Positions 36,793 to 46,566 are shown, numbered from the stretch's first letter. The stretch is DNA of 64,000 nucleotides from Saprospiraceae bacterium (GCA_021604865.1 BQJU01000024.1:1-64000); one strand, 5' to 3'. The notes: a model not told the origin generated them from the letters alone. Translations and numbers: made by a program.

Positions 36793-38121
36793 TTGAGTCA
36801 ACGATTTCCCACAATAAATAAATCTCGAATTCCTAAATGGGGTACTAAAGCAAAGTACTCATGGAAAGCAGGTATAAACAAACCAATTTTTACTTTTTTT
36901 GCTTTGCTTTTTGTGGTTTTGGTCCTCCTTGATCTAAACGAATTTTTTACCCGGTATACTGGAATTGGAGGGTTGTTATCTTCATTCATTTTATTAGTTT
37001 GTTCTATACTTCTTATATATAGATTTCCATTTAAAAATCTTTTAAACCAGCATTTTAAATATTTCATGCTTGTTTATTTGGTTTTGCTTGCATACGGAGG
37101 CATATTAACATGGATTTTTAAGGGGACAAATCAATTATTATCAGAATGGAGGTACTATATTCCTTCAATAATCATCTTCATTACAGCTTATAGGATAGGC
37201 AATATCTATGCTCGTTACCATCGTGCCAATCAACTAATATACAGCTTGTTATTATTGATCTCTATTAATGGAATTCTGATCATAATTTCTATTCTTTTTG
37301 ACATCAATTTCCATGAAAGCGAAATCGGTTCAATTGAGCGGGCAGTAGGATTGTATTCTAATCCGAATCGGGCAGGTTTTGTATCTTGTATAGGTCAGGC
37401 AACTGCCATTTTTTTGATTGCTGACAACAATGATTTTAACAAAAAAATTATTGCTATCTGTTATCTGATAACTTTAGCCGCAGCCTTAGCTACGTTTTCC
37501 AAAGCGGCAACTCTTGTATCTATTATTCTATTGATGAGGGTGTTTTTTGTAAAGAGATTCACTTCCAAATGGAAAGGTAGGTATTTAAATTATCTTAGAT
37601 TCACGCTTTTTGCTATTGTCGTATTTTTAATTCTGAATTTCAATTCGATATATTCGAGTTTGTCTCAAAAACAAGCTTCTAGATATACACAATTGTATAG
37701 CTTTTTACAAGGTAATGTTTCTAATGAAACAACCACACAACGAGCGGAAATTGCTATGTTTGCCTGGGACAAAATTAAAGATCAATGGGTTTTTGGCTAT
37801 GGCGTAGGAACTTTTGAAAAAATGGATATTGGCTTTGGAACACATAACCAGTATTTACTATTATGGGGGAATGCAGGAATATTTGGCCTATTTGTTTACC
37901 TCGCATTTTTTGTTATTTGGTATATAAAAGCATCGAAATTAAGCCATAAGAATTATAAGACTTATTCGATCAATATGCTATTAATAATTTTAGCGTCCAG
38001 CTTTACATCTCATACAATACTTGTTAACAAACAATATATAGTGGCATTAGGGTTATTGTTTTCTGCCTATAATTATTACGTTTTTCAAAGAAAACGAATC
38101 CCTAACAATATAGTCATTTAA
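36793..38121 (+). CDS. Wzy/O-antigen-ligase-type polytopic membrane protein
   Basis: The 442-residue protein has about ten hydrophobic segments spread along its length. The long extracytoplasmic loop lies between about 290 and 350, with TTQRAEIAMFAWDKIKDQ and WVFGYGVGTFE, followed by GFGTHNQYLLLWGNAGI. This is the O-antigen ligase/polymerase (Wzy_C) pattern. It is the only polymerase candidate in the window and probably polymerises the repeat unit in the periplasm. The start is TTG. Confidence 0.85.
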   Translation: MSQRFPTINKSRIPKWGTKAKYSWKAGINKPIFTFFALLFVVLVLLDLNEFFTRYTGIGGLLSSFILLVCSILLIYRFPFKNLLNQHFKYFMLVYLVLLAYGGILTWIFKGTNQLLSEWRYYIPSIIIFITAYRIGNIYARYHRANQLIYSLLLLISINGILIIISILFDINFHESEIGSIERAVGLYSNPNRAGFVSCIGQATAIFLIADNNDFNKKIIAICYLITLAAALATFSKAATLVSIILLMRVFFVKRFTSKWKGRYLNYLRFTLFAIVVFLILNFNSIYSSLSQKQASRYTQLYSFLQGNVSNETTTQRAEIAMFAWDKIKDQWVFGYGVGTFEKMDIGFGTHNQYLLLWGNAGIFGLFVYLAFFVIWYIKASKLSHKNYKTYSINMLLIILASSFTSHTILVNKQYIVALGLLFSAYNYYVFQRKRIPNNIVI

Positions 38122-38274
38122 ACAAATAGATAGATTTTCATTTCCCAAATTAATAATGCTGGCCTTTTCAGTACCGCTAGTAGCTGCTCACTTGGGGCTG
38201 CGTTTTATTTGATAAATGGAGTAGATTAATTATGGCTTAGTATTTTTTATGGCTTCGTTTAGACTCAACTAGTA
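38122..38274. other. Short intergenic gap
   Basis: About 150 bases with no gene and no clear regulatory signal. Confidence 0.4.
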
Positions 38275-39375
38275 TTGAAAATTTTATTTGTCATAAGTGA
38301 TTTAGGGAGTGGTGGTCAAGAAAGACAGTTGACCTATTTACTAAAAGCGTTGACTCAAGCTGGGCACAACATCTTCCTAGCAACTTGGAATTTGAGTGAA
38401 GGGAATTTCTTTTTTCAGGAAATTAATGCCCTAGAAATAAAAATAATTGACTTAGGGGCAAATGTTAAGCATTCTGGTCTCTTAAAGTTGCTAAAACTCA
38501 ATTCTTTAGTATACAAGCTAAAGCCTCAAATCGTTCAGTCCTTTTCATTTTACCTAAATGCAGGCGTCTGGTCTTCCTGCTTTTTGAAAGAAGCCAAGGC
38601 AATTGGTAGTATAAGAAGTTCAATTGATGCCTATTTAAAGAGGTTAGGTAAATTCCGAACTATTCTGAATTTGAATTTACCATACTATTGTATCGCCAAC
38701 AATAATTCTTATAATAAGCCTCTAGCATTTCCTTTTTTCATAAAGAACGGTCACCAAGTAATCTCGAATTCGATAGATTTCAAGGAATTTGATGCGCCAA
38801 GTGAACACTTTGTCCAGTTGAAAAGTATTGGAATAAAATCTCTTTCTGTTGGACGGTGTATTCAGACTAAAAGAATTGATCTAATTATAAAAGCAATAGA
38901 ATATTTATTGAATCAAGGCATCGAAATTTGCCATTACCATGCTGGAACCGGTTCCCAAATTGAGGAACTTAAAACTCAAGTAACAAAGAAAAAGCTTGAC
39001 GAGCATTTTGTTTTCCTGGGAGAAATAAATAATGTATCAGCATTAATGCGAGCATGTGATTTTTTCATCCATACCTCAGATATTGAAGGATCTCCAAATG
39101 TTGTAATGGAAGCTATGGCTGCCTCTTTAGCCGTTGTATCAACTGATGCTGGCGATACCCATTATTTGGTAAAATCTGAAGTCACTGGGTTTCTGGTTCC
39201 CAAAGGAAACCAGAGCAAGATTAATGAAGCTTCTTTAAGGTTGGCTGTAGACAGGGAGTTGAGAAAAAAAATGGGCGAAAATGGCAGGAAATTAGTTGAA
39301 GAAGAATGCTCTGTTGAACGAATGGCAGAAGAGTATTTAAGCTTCTATCAGTCAATTAGCAAAGCGAAAATTTAA
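38275..39375 (+). CDS. Glycosyltransferase, GT4 family
   Basis: This 366-residue protein shows GT4 features: FVISDLGSGGQERQLTYLLKAL at the N-terminus, SVGRCIQTKRIDLIIKA at the start of the C-terminal domain, and FFIHTSDIEGSPNVVMEAMAA, the EX7E donor-phosphate region. TTG start. It likely adds one sugar of the repeat unit at the cytoplasmic face of the membrane. Sugar specificity cannot be read. Confidence 0.9.
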   Translation: MKILFVISDLGSGGQERQLTYLLKALTQAGHNIFLATWNLSEGNFFFQEINALEIKIIDLGANVKHSGLLKLLKLNSLVYKLKPQIVQSFSFYLNAGVWSSCFLKEAKAIGSIRSSIDAYLKRLGKFRTILNLNLPYYCIANNNSYNKPLAFPFFIKNGHQVISNSIDFKEFDAPSEHFVQLKSIGIKSLSVGRCIQTKRIDLIIKAIEYLLNQGIEICHYHAGTGSQIEELKTQVTKKKLDEHFVFLGEINNVSALMRACDFFIHTSDIEGSPNVVMEAMAASLAVVSTDAGDTHYLVKSEVTGFLVPKGNQSKINEASLRLAVDRELRKKMGENGRKLVEEECSVERMAEEYLSFYQSISKAKI

Positions 39376-39385
39376 CTATCCCGAA

Positions 39386-40441
39386 TTGAAAATACTAATG
39401 ATCCATGTAGGAAATGAGGTAGAGCCATCGAATGAATTGGGCTCGGAATACTTTCTTCAAAGAAAATCTCTTTTAGATGGAGAACTAAAATATTTCCTCA
39501 AGCATGACATCATTAATGCCGATACTCAGATGCAGTCTCTTAGTGAAATGGGGGTTGATATTGAATATGGGCACCTATCCGATCGCAAGTCTATTCCAGC
39601 CTTACTTAAAGCAGGTCAAAGCATCAGAAGAATTTGTCGGAAAGAGAACATTGATTTAGTTCATGTACTATGGGGATCGACCACTGCTTTGATGACAATT
39701 TTATTTTCCCTCCGCCCCGTCATTATTTCGTTTTGTGGCAGTGATCTTTTGGGCAACAAAGATGCAAAGGGCAACTTGACCAGAAGTGGGAAATTGAATC
39801 GCACACTTTCGAAATTTGCTTCCCGGTTTGCCAAGCATAATATTACTAAGTCAGCACAAATGAAACGCTTTTTACCAGGAAAGGCTCAGCTTTACACAAC
39901 TGTAATTCCGAATGGGGTAAATTTAAATGGTTTTTATCCAATGGATATTAACAAGGCGAGGAAAAATATCGGTTTTGATTTATTCAAAAAATATGTTCTG
40001 TTCTTCTATACGGAAGGTCAAGTTGTTAAAAATAAGAAATTGGCCCTGGAGGTAATGGATATTGTAAAAAACACGCTTCCTGGAACGGAGTTGATTATTG
40101 CTACTAAAATTCCTCATGAAAAGCTTATTTATTATTATAATGCATGTGATGTAATGATACTCACCTCCTTCCATGAGGGGTCAAACAATTCCTTGAAAGA
40201 AGCTAATGCTTGCAATCTTCCTGTGGTCAGTTTGGATATTGGCGATGCAAAAGAAAGACTCGAGGATATTAGTAATAGCTTTGTAATTGAATCACCCAAT
40301 CCCGAACCCTTTGCAGAAAAGGTTGTGGAGGTCTTGCGATCCCAAAAAAGAAGTGATGGGGAAAAAGCTTCTCCAGAGGTGAGTGTTGAGTCTGTTGCCA
40401 GGCAGGTTATTCAAGTTTATCAAAAAGCATTAAAAAGATGA
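39386..40441 (+). CDS. Glycosyltransferase, GT4 family
   Basis: The 351-residue protein has HVLWGSTTALMTILF in the N-terminal domain, VIPNGVNLNGFYPMD in the linker, and ILTSFHEGSNNSLKEANACNLPVV as the EX7E region of GT4 enzymes. It starts at a TTG 10 bases after the previous GT and overlaps the HisH gene by 4 bases (ATGA). Substrates are unknown. Confidence 0.88.
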   Translation: MKILMIHVGNEVEPSNELGSEYFLQRKSLLDGELKYFLKHDIINADTQMQSLSEMGVDIEYGHLSDRKSIPALLKAGQSIRRICRKENIDLVHVLWGSTTALMTILFSLRPVIISFCGSDLLGNKDAKGNLTRSGKLNRTLSKFASRFAKHNITKSAQMKRFLPGKAQLYTTVIPNGVNLNGFYPMDINKARKNIGFDLFKKYVLFFYTEGQVVKNKKLALEVMDIVKNTLPGTELIIATKIPHEKLIYYYNACDVMILTSFHEGSNNSLKEANACNLPVVSLDIGDAKERLEDISNSFVIESPNPEPFAEKVVEVLRSQKRSDGEKASPEVSVESVARQVIQVYQKALKR

Positions 40442-41034
40442 TTTCGATAGTTGATTATGGGATGGGCAATTTAGGGTCTATTTCTAATATGTTGAAAAAA
40501 ATAGGTGTTGCTTCCCGCTTCGTCTCCAATATTGAAGAAATATCCGCTGCAGAAAAAATAATATTGCCAGGAGTAGGTTCCTTTGACAATGCTATGGAAA
40601 AATTAAATACATTGGGATTTTCCAATGTCATAAAAGAAAAAGCTTCTTCTGGAACCCCAGTTTTGGGCATTTGTTTAGGAATGCAATTATTGGGTACACG
40701 TAGCGAGGAAGGGATACAGGAAGGATTGGACCTGATCCCAGGTGTGATTAGAAAATTTCCATCATTAAATGGATTGCGGATACCTCATATGGGCTGGAAT
40801 AAGGTTGATGTTTCCGATCTAGGCATGTTTAAAGGACTGGAAGAAAATAAATTCTATTTTGTGCATTCTTATTTCTATGATCCAAAGGATAGCGCCCATA
40901 TTGGCGGCAAAACAGAATATGGAATAAATTTCACCTCCAGTGTCCATAAATCCAATATTTATGGAGTCCAGTTTCACCCTGAAAAAAGCCATAAGTACGG
41001 TATGCAATTGCTTAAAAATTTTGCAGCATTATAA
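40438..41034 (+). CDS. HisH-type glutaminase subunit for sugar amidination
   Basis: The 198-residue protein is a HisH homologue: VDYGMGNLGSISNML, ILPGVGSFDNAM, the nucleophile Cys in GICLGMQLLG, and the His/Glu pair in QFHPEKSHKYG. In this setting, with HisF-like and WbpG/PseA-like genes behind it and no other histidine genes, it should release ammonia from glutamine for a sugar amidotransferase rather than for histidine synthesis. Similar trios occur in Pseudomonas aeruginosa O-antigen loci. Confidence 0.9.
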   Translation: MISIVDYGMGNLGSISNMLKKIGVASRFVSNIEEISAAEKIILPGVGSFDNAMEKLNTLGFSNVIKEKASSGTPVLGICLGMQLLGTRSEEGIQEGLDLIPGVIRKFPSLNGLRIPHMGWNKVDVSDLGMFKGLEENKFYFVHSYFYDPKDSAHIGGKTEYGINFTSSVHKSNIYGVQFHPEKSHKYGMQLLKNFAAL

Positions 41035-41037
41035 CCT

Positions 41038-41823
41038 ATGATTAGTTATCGAGTCATTCCTGTATTATTACTTCATGAAAAAGGGTTAGTAAAAACAACT
41101 AAATTCAAAAAGCCTATATATGTGGGCGATCCAATTAATGCCATTAAGATTTTTAATGAAAAAGAAGTAGATGAACTGGTATTTCTGGATATTGATGCAT
41201 CAAAAAAGAATAGAGGTCCGGATTTTAGCCTACTGGAACAAATTGCCTCTGAATGTTTTATGCCCTTAGGTTATGGAGGGGGCATATCAACGATAGAACA
41301 AGTTAATCGCATTTTTAATATTGGCATAGAAAAAGTAATATTTAATTCAAGTGCACTATCCAATCCAAAACTCATCAGCGAAGTAGCGAAAACCGCTGGA
41401 AATCAAAGTGTTGTAGTATCAATTGATGTCAAAAAAAATTGGCTGGGAAAAAAAATAATATACTCACATTCTGGAACTAAAGTGCCAAAACTTTCACTTA
41501 CAGAATTTGCAAGGAAAATGCAGGAATTCGGCGCAGGAGAAATCATTATTAATGCTGTAGATCAAGATGGAATGATGAATGGGTACGATTTAGAATTGAT
41601 CAAAGAAGTTGCTGAAGCTGTTGAAATTCCTGTTGTCGCTTGTGGTGGTGCTAGTAATATTCAAAACCTCAGAGAGGCGGTAGCAATGGGGAAAGCTTCT
41701 GCTGTTGCAGCAGGTAGTCTATTTGTATTTTATGGCCCGCACAAAGCGGTATTAATAAATTATCCAAGTCAGGATAAACTCAAATCTGTCTTTGAACATG
41801 AGTCAAGAACCAATAATCTGTAA
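41038..41823 (+). CDS. HisF-type partner protein, cyclase residue missing
   Basis: The 261-residue protein is a HisF-fold beta/alpha barrel: YRVIPVLLLHEKGLVKT at the start, VFLDIDASKK, GYGGGIS, VVSIDVKKN and VVACGGASN. The Asp that acts in imidazole glycerol phosphate cyclisation (the IPCLD of true HisF) is replaced by Leu in IPVLL. The second catalytic Asp (SIDV) is kept. This fits the HisF2/WbuZ group that guides ammonia to a sugar amidotransferase. It starts 3 bases after the HisH stop and overlaps the next gene. Confidence 0.9.
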   Translation: MISYRVIPVLLLHEKGLVKTTKFKKPIYVGDPINAIKIFNEKEVDELVFLDIDASKKNRGPDFSLLEQIASECFMPLGYGGGISTIEQVNRIFNIGIEKVIFNSSALSNPKLISEVAKTAGNQSVVVSIDVKKNWLGKKIIYSHSGTKVPKLSLTEFARKMQEFGAGEIIINAVDQDGMMNGYDLELIKEVAEAVEIPVVACGGASNIQNLREAVAMGKASAVAAGSLFVFYGPHKAVLINYPSQDKLKSVFEHESRTNNL

Positions 41824-42931
41824 ACAATGTGTAATGGATACCATAGGAAATCCAGAAATTACATTTGATGAGCAAGGGATTTGTAATTATTGCTATGAAT
41901 ACAGAGAGAAAGAAAAAATTAGGATTCTTCCTACACCTGAACAGAAAAAGACACTATCTACCATTGTATCAAAGATAAAGGCTGCAGGGGAAGGAAAGCA
42001 ATATGACTGTATCATAGGTGTTAGTGGAGGAGTAGATAGCACTTTTACAGCTTATTATGTGAAGAAAAAATTGGGTTTACGTCCTTTGGCAGTACATTTC
42101 GATAATGGTTGGAATAGTGAATTGGCTGTGCATAACATCCAAAAAGTATTGGATATACTGGAAATAGATCTATATACATATGTTGTAAACTGGGATGAAT
42201 TCAAAGATCTACAATTATCTTTTTTAAAGGCATCTACTCCTGATGGGGAGATTCCAACTGACCATGCTATCTTAGCTACTTTATACCGCGTGGCTGGTAA
42301 ATATGGAATCAAGTACATTATCAGTGGCAATAACTTTAAAACTGAAGGAATTATGCCCCGACTTTGGGCTTATGGTCATATTGACTGGAAATATATCAGG
42401 TCAATACACAAGCAATTTGGCCATAAACAATTAAAAACTTTTCCTCATTTTACTTTACTCAAGTTTCTATGGTATACCATGATAAAAAGAGTACGCATGG
42501 TTTCGGTCCTAAATTATATGGATTACGACAAGGATGAAGCAATGAGCGTACTTACAGAGAAATTGAATTGGCAGTATTATGGTGGGAAACATTACGAGTC
42601 AAACTATACCAAATTCTATCAAGGTATTGTGCTGCCTCAAAAGTTTAAAATTGACAAACGTAAGTTACACCTTTCGGCACTTATTCTTAGTGGCCAAATT
42701 TCTAGATCAAAAGCTCTCGATGAACTAAAGAAGCCAATTTATCCTTTGGGGAAGGTTGGAGAAGATACTGAATATCTAATTAAAAAGTTTGGAATTGACA
42801 AAGAGCTTTATGAAGAAATTATGACTGCCCAACCCCTAAGTTTTCTAAATTACCCAAACAGTTATGGTCTACATTTGAGGCTTAGAGCTTTCCTCAATAC
42901 CTTAAGAAGAAAAAAACTATACTACAGTTAA
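41798..42931 (+). CDS. WbpG/PseA-type N-acetyl sugar amidotransferase
   Basis: This 377-residue protein begins with the zinc-binding CKQCVMDT and CNYC pair, then carries the PP-loop IIGVSGGVDSTFTAYY with ATP-binding Ser/Gly residues. These are the marks of WbpG/PseA amidotransferases, which turn an N-acetyl into an acetamidino group using ATP and ammonia. Start 41798 gives MSQEPIICKQC; an ATG two codons earlier is equally possible. It overlaps the HisF gene by 26 bases. The acceptor may be pseudaminic acid or a diacetamido uronic acid; pseudaminate is favoured because its pathway is in the window. Confidence 0.88.
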   Translation: MSQEPIICKQCVMDTIGNPEITFDEQGICNYCYEYREKEKIRILPTPEQKKTLSTIVSKIKAAGEGKQYDCIIGVSGGVDSTFTAYYVKKKLGLRPLAVHFDNGWNSELAVHNIQKVLDILEIDLYTYVVNWDEFKDLQLSFLKASTPDGEIPTDHAILATLYRVAGKYGIKYIISGNNFKTEGIMPRLWAYGHIDWKYIRSIHKQFGHKQLKTFPHFTLLKFLWYTMIKRVRMVSVLNYMDYDKDEAMSVLTEKLNWQYYGGKHYESNYTKFYQGIVLPQKFKIDKRKLHLSALILSGQISRSKALDELKKPIYPLGKVGEDTEYLIKKFGIDKELYEEIMTAQPLSFLNYPNSYGLHLRLRAFLNTLRRKKLYYS

Positions 42932-42951
42932 AAAATCATTTTAATTAAATT

Positions 42952-44181
42952 TTGGATAAACAGCAAAAACCAACAATCTGGATAATTAATCAGTTTGCAG
43001 GAACCCCTTTATCCGGTTGGGGCGAGCGCCATTTTTACCTTTCACAACTTTTTTTAAAAGCTGGCTTTAGGGTTGTCATTATTTCAAGTGGGAACAATCA
43101 CATGTTCAATCATAAGCTAAATTTGAAAGGTCTATTTACCTATGACGCCTACCAAGGGGTTGAATTTTTATGGGTAAAAACGCCACCGTATAATCCGCAA
43201 AATGCAAGCCGCTTTCTTGCTATGTTTGCTTTTTCTTTAAGTTTATTATGGCTCCCCTTCAAAACGAAAACCATAGGAAAACCGGATTATTTGATCCATA
43301 GCTCTATGAGTATTTTTCCGGCTCCGATCGTGAATTTTTTAAAGAAATGTTTGGGTGCTAAAAAATTCATTTTTGAAGTTCGAGACTTATGGCCACTCAC
43401 ACCAATAAATTTAATGGGTTATTCGAAAAATAATTTTGTGATCCGAATCATTGACTGGTTTGAAACCTATGCCTATAGAAAGGCCGACGCTATTGTTTCA
43501 TTGCTTCAGGAAGCGGAAAAATATATCAATTTTAAGTCAAGAGATTCTTCAAAATTCTTTTACATACCCAATGGAATAGATTCCAATCTGATTCAAAATA
43601 GATTGGAGATAAAAAGAGAAGATTTAAATATTCCAACAGATCACTTAATAATTGGTTATGCTGGCACTATAGGGTTTGCCAATGCCATGGACTCCTTTTT
43701 TGAGCTAATAGCAGAAAGTGAAGACTTACGCAGTAAGGTTTTTTTTGTAATAATTGGAGATGGCTATCTTAAAAACCAATATCAAGCAAATGTATCGAGT
43801 TGTAACAATGTTCTCTTTTTACCTAAAGTAAAGAAAACAGAAATAGGTTCATATATCGACCTGTTTGATGTATGTTTTATTGCCTGGCATGACTCCCCTC
43901 TATACAATTATGGCGTTTCGGCCAACAAATATTTTGACTATATGGCTGGAGCAAAGCCTATATTGGCCGCACAGTCTGGAATAAATGACCCTGTAATAAA
44001 AGCAAAAAATGGGGTTATCGTGAAGAACACCAAAAAGGAAATTTATTATGGCGTGAAACAGTTTTTGGAGATGAATGATAGTAAAAGAAGGGAATTAGGA
44101 AAGAGAGGCTTTGATTATCTATTAGAGAACCACGTTTATTCTAAGCTAGGGGCTGAATATATTAGAATAATTAACAAGTAA
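42952..44181 (+). CDS. Glycosyltransferase, GT4 family (WbuB-like)
   Basis: The 409-residue protein opens with IWIINQFAGTPLSGWGERHFYLSQLF, the pattern of WbuB-like GT4 enzymes, with FEVRDLWPLTPINLMG in the middle and YIPNGIDSNLI, GYAGTIGFANAMD and a C-terminal donor domain. TTG start. Such enzymes often sit next to a WbpV-type epimerase and an initiating sugar transferase, as here. Confidence 0.88.
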   Translation: MDKQQKPTIWIINQFAGTPLSGWGERHFYLSQLFLKAGFRVVIISSGNNHMFNHKLNLKGLFTYDAYQGVEFLWVKTPPYNPQNASRFLAMFAFSLSLLWLPFKTKTIGKPDYLIHSSMSIFPAPIVNFLKKCLGAKKFIFEVRDLWPLTPINLMGYSKNNFVIRIIDWFETYAYRKADAIVSLLQEAEKYINFKSRDSSKFFYIPNGIDSNLIQNRLEIKREDLNIPTDHLIIGYAGTIGFANAMDSFFELIAESEDLRSKVFFVIIGDGYLKNQYQANVSSCNNVLFLPKVKKTEIGSYIDLFDVCFIAWHDSPLYNYGVSANKYFDYMAGAKPILAAQSGINDPVIKAKNGVIVKNTKKEIYYGVKQFLEMNDSKRRELGKRGFDYLLENHVYSKLGAEYIRIINK

Positions 44182-44215
44182 TTTACAAACTGGATAGTCA
44201 TACAATATTTCTAGG

Positions 44216-45160
44216 TTGATATTGCCTAACCTCCTCCTCACCGGCGCCTCCGGCTTCCTAGGCCGCATCCTCCATAAGGAGCTCTCCCAGCAATTTAAGG
44301 TCACCACTTTGGGCCGGAGTTCAGCAAATGACATCCAAGTAGATTTAGCCAAAGGCCCTCCTACCCTATCTCAGTCTTTCGATTGGGTAATCCACAATGC
44401 CGGCAAAGCCCATATCGTCCCCAAAACGGAGGAAGAAAAAGCCGCCTTTTTTCAGGTCAATCACCTGGGAACCATAAATTTATTGAAAGCCCTAGATATT
44501 TTTTCGGTAAAACCCAAACAATTCATTCTAATCAGTACCGTGGCGGTTTATGGGTTAGATAGTGGAGAAGGCATTGAAGAAACTCAAGACTTAGCTGGCC
44601 ATACCCCTTATGCTCAAAGTAAAATTCTAGCCGAAGAGGTGGTAATGGAATGGTGTCAACGCCATCAGGTAGATGGTGTGATCCTGCGGCTACCACTAGT
44701 GGTGGATTCCAATCCTCCCGGTAACCTGGGTGCCATCATGCGAGCGATCCAAAGGGGCTATTATTTCAGCATTGGGAAAAATGAGGCGCGTAAGAGTGTT
44801 GTATTGGCCATTGATGTGGCTCGGTTGATTCCCAAACTGGAGGGCAAGTCCGGTATTTTTAACCTGGCTGATGGGCAACATCCTACTTTTGCAGCAATCG
44901 AATCTGCTATTGCCGATGGGTTAGGAAAAAGTATTGCTTTCACCTTGCCGAATGGGCTGGTTAAGTTGCTCGCGAAAATCGGTGATGGGATTTGTACCCT
45001 TGGCATTGCTTTTCCTTTTCATTCTGATCGGCTAGCGAAAATGACGGCTACATTGACTTTTAATGATGAAAAAGCTCGCAGGGAATTAGGGTGGGCACCT
45101 GGGGCGGTCACGGCGTATTTAAGGAATATGGACGCCGCGCAAAGGGAGGAGCAGAGGTAG
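44216..45160 (+). CDS. NAD-dependent nucleotide-sugar epimerase (WbpV-like)
   Basis: The 314-residue SDR protein has LLLTGASGFLGRILHKEL, VIHNAGKAHIVPKTEEE, STVAVYGLDSG and the catalytic YAQSK near 143. It resembles the epimerases found beside polyisoprenyl-phosphate sugar transferases (WbpV type), which supply the first sugar. The start is a TTG at 44216. The stop is followed by a 157-base gap. Composition from here to 47823 is visibly more GC-rich than the previous 40 kb. Confidence 0.85.
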   Translation: MILPNLLLTGASGFLGRILHKELSQQFKVTTLGRSSANDIQVDLAKGPPTLSQSFDWVIHNAGKAHIVPKTEEEKAAFFQVNHLGTINLLKALDIFSVKPKQFILISTVAVYGLDSGEGIEETQDLAGHTPYAQSKILAEEVVMEWCQRHQVDGVILRLPLVVDSNPPGNLGAIMRAIQRGYYFSIGKNEARKSVVLAIDVARLIPKLEGKSGIFNLADGQHPTFAAIESAIADGLGKSIAFTLPNGLVKLLAKIGDGICTLGIAFPFHSDRLAKMTATLTFNDEKARRELGWAPGAVTAYLRNMDAAQREEQR

Positions 45161-45175
45161 GGATGAAAAGCCACT

Positions 45176-45236
45176 GTCTGAGGCTTGATACGTCTGACAA
45201 ATGTCTGAACTCTGATGCGTCTGATATATCTGATGA
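45176..45236 (+). repeat. Short GTCTGA-type repeats
   Basis: Five copies of TCTGA, four of them as GTCTGA or GCGTCTGA, lie at irregular 12-16 base spacing in the gap between two SDR genes. The function is unknown. Confidence 0.45.
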
Positions 45237-45317
45237 CCTTGATAAACACTAATACCCCATCAAATAAATCATAAAAATCACAGCCATCACAGTGCTGACA
45301 ATTACACAACAAAGCCA

Positions 45318-46532
45318 ATGCTACCCATCAACATATCTCAATTCATCAAAAACCACATCACCCTCCGGCCACAAAGCTTATTAGCCAAAGATCTGGAGGT
45401 TAATCGGGAAGAACTAAGCCAACAAATCAACGGCCGCTCCGTCCTGGTCATTGGCGGAGCAGGTACCATTGGCAGTTCCTTTATCAAGGCTTTGCTACCC
45501 TACAAACCAGCCCGATTGTACGTAGTAGATACCAATGAAAATGGCCTCACAGAGTTGACCCGGGATATCCGTTCCACTGAAGGACTCTTTGTCCCGGAAA
45601 ATTACAAGACCTATCCCATCAACTTTGGCGATCAGGTCTTTGCCAAGATGCTGCGCCGGGAAGGGCCCTTTGAGATCATCGCCAATTTTGCAGCGCACAA
45701 ACATGTACGTAGTGAGAAGGATCATTACTCTATCGAAGCGATGATTGAGAATAATGTGATTCGCACAAAACGGTTACTGGATTTACTGGCAGAGCAGCCG
45801 CCAGAGCATTTCTTTTGTGTATCGACCGACAAGGCGGCTAACCCAGTCAATGTAATGGGGGCGAGTAAAAAATTAATGGAGGAAGTTCTATTGGCCTACG
45901 CCCGGGTTTTACCAATTAAAACTGCCCGTTTTGCCAATGTTGCTTTTTCCAACGGTAGCTTGCTGGCGGGTTTTTTGGAGCGGTTGATGAAGCAGCAGCC
46001 TTTTTCCAGTCCGCTGGATGTAAAACGATATTTTGTTTCACCGGAAGAGTCCGGGCAATTGTGTTTACTGGCCTGCATCTTAGGAGCAAGCGGCGACATT
46101 TTCTTTCCAAAACTGAGGGAAGAACAAATGATGACCTTCTCCACCATTGCCGATAACCTGCTCCGGGAACTAGGCTATACGCCTGACTATTGTCAATCGG
46201 AACAGGAAGCCCGGCAAAAGGCAGCCACCATCGGGAGTCAAACGAATGCTTACCCTGTCTATTATTTCGCTTCTGATACTTCCGGGGAGAAGCTGTTTGA
46301 AGAATTTTTCACAGAGGAAGAGGTCGTGGATATGGAACGGTTTTCCGCACTTGGCGTGATAAAAGCTAAAGCCAATTGGTCCCTTGAGGAGGTAACGGCT
46401 TGTTTCCGGGAATTAGCATCCCTCTTCGAAGCGGAGGAAATTGATAAAGCACAGGTGGTGGAGGTTTTGACGTCATTGATACCTGGATTTCGACATGTGG
46501 AGAAGGGGCGGCATTTGGATGAGCGAATGTGA
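45318..46532 (+). CDS. CapD-type soluble UDP-N-acetylhexosamine 4,6-dehydratase
   Basis: The 404-residue protein has the NAD loop VIGGAGTIGSSFIKALL, NFAAHKHVRSEKD and STDKAANPVNVMGASKK. Met replaces the usual catalytic Tyr in the last motif, as in CapD/FlaA1/PglF dehydratases, which use Asp and Lys. It lacks the N-terminal membrane part of the large CapD proteins. ATG at 45318. It probably makes a 4-keto-6-deoxy sugar from UDP-GlcNAc for the repeat unit; the C-terminal part is longer than usual, with an acidic FTEEEVVDME stretch. Confidence 0.85.
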   Translation: MLPINISQFIKNHITLRPQSLLAKDLEVNREELSQQINGRSVLVIGGAGTIGSSFIKALLPYKPARLYVVDTNENGLTELTRDIRSTEGLFVPENYKTYPINFGDQVFAKMLRREGPFEIIANFAAHKHVRSEKDHYSIEAMIENNVIRTKRLLDLLAEQPPEHFFCVSTDKAANPVNVMGASKKLMEEVLLAYARVLPIKTARFANVAFSNGSLLAGFLERLMKQQPFSSPLDVKRYFVSPEESGQLCLLACILGASGDIFFPKLREEQMMTFSTIADNLLRELGYTPDYCQSEQEARQKAATIGSQTNAYPVYYFASDTSGEKLFEEFFTEEEVVDMERFSALGVIKAKANWSLEEVTACFRELASLFEAEEIDKAQVVEVLTSLIPGFRHVEKGRHLDERM

Positions 46533-46566
46533 TTTTTTGGACGCAGAGGTAGTGGAGGGGCTGAGA
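46531..46566 (+). repeat. Short GGACGCAGAGG-type repeat, copy 2
   Basis: TTTTTTGGACGCAGAGGTAG follows the stop codon of the dehydratase gene exactly as copy 1 follows the phosphatase at 1112. It lies upstream of the GxxExxY gene. Confidence 0.6.

Noticed and set aside
40438-41823. Histidine biosynthesis genes hisH and hisF
   Set aside because: No other his genes are near, the HisF-like protein has lost a catalytic Asp, and a WbpG/PseA gene overlaps; a sugar amidotransferase complex fits better.
45169-45187. Rho-independent terminator after the WbpV-like gene
   Set aside because: The AAGCC/GGCTT stem is too short and is not followed by a T run.
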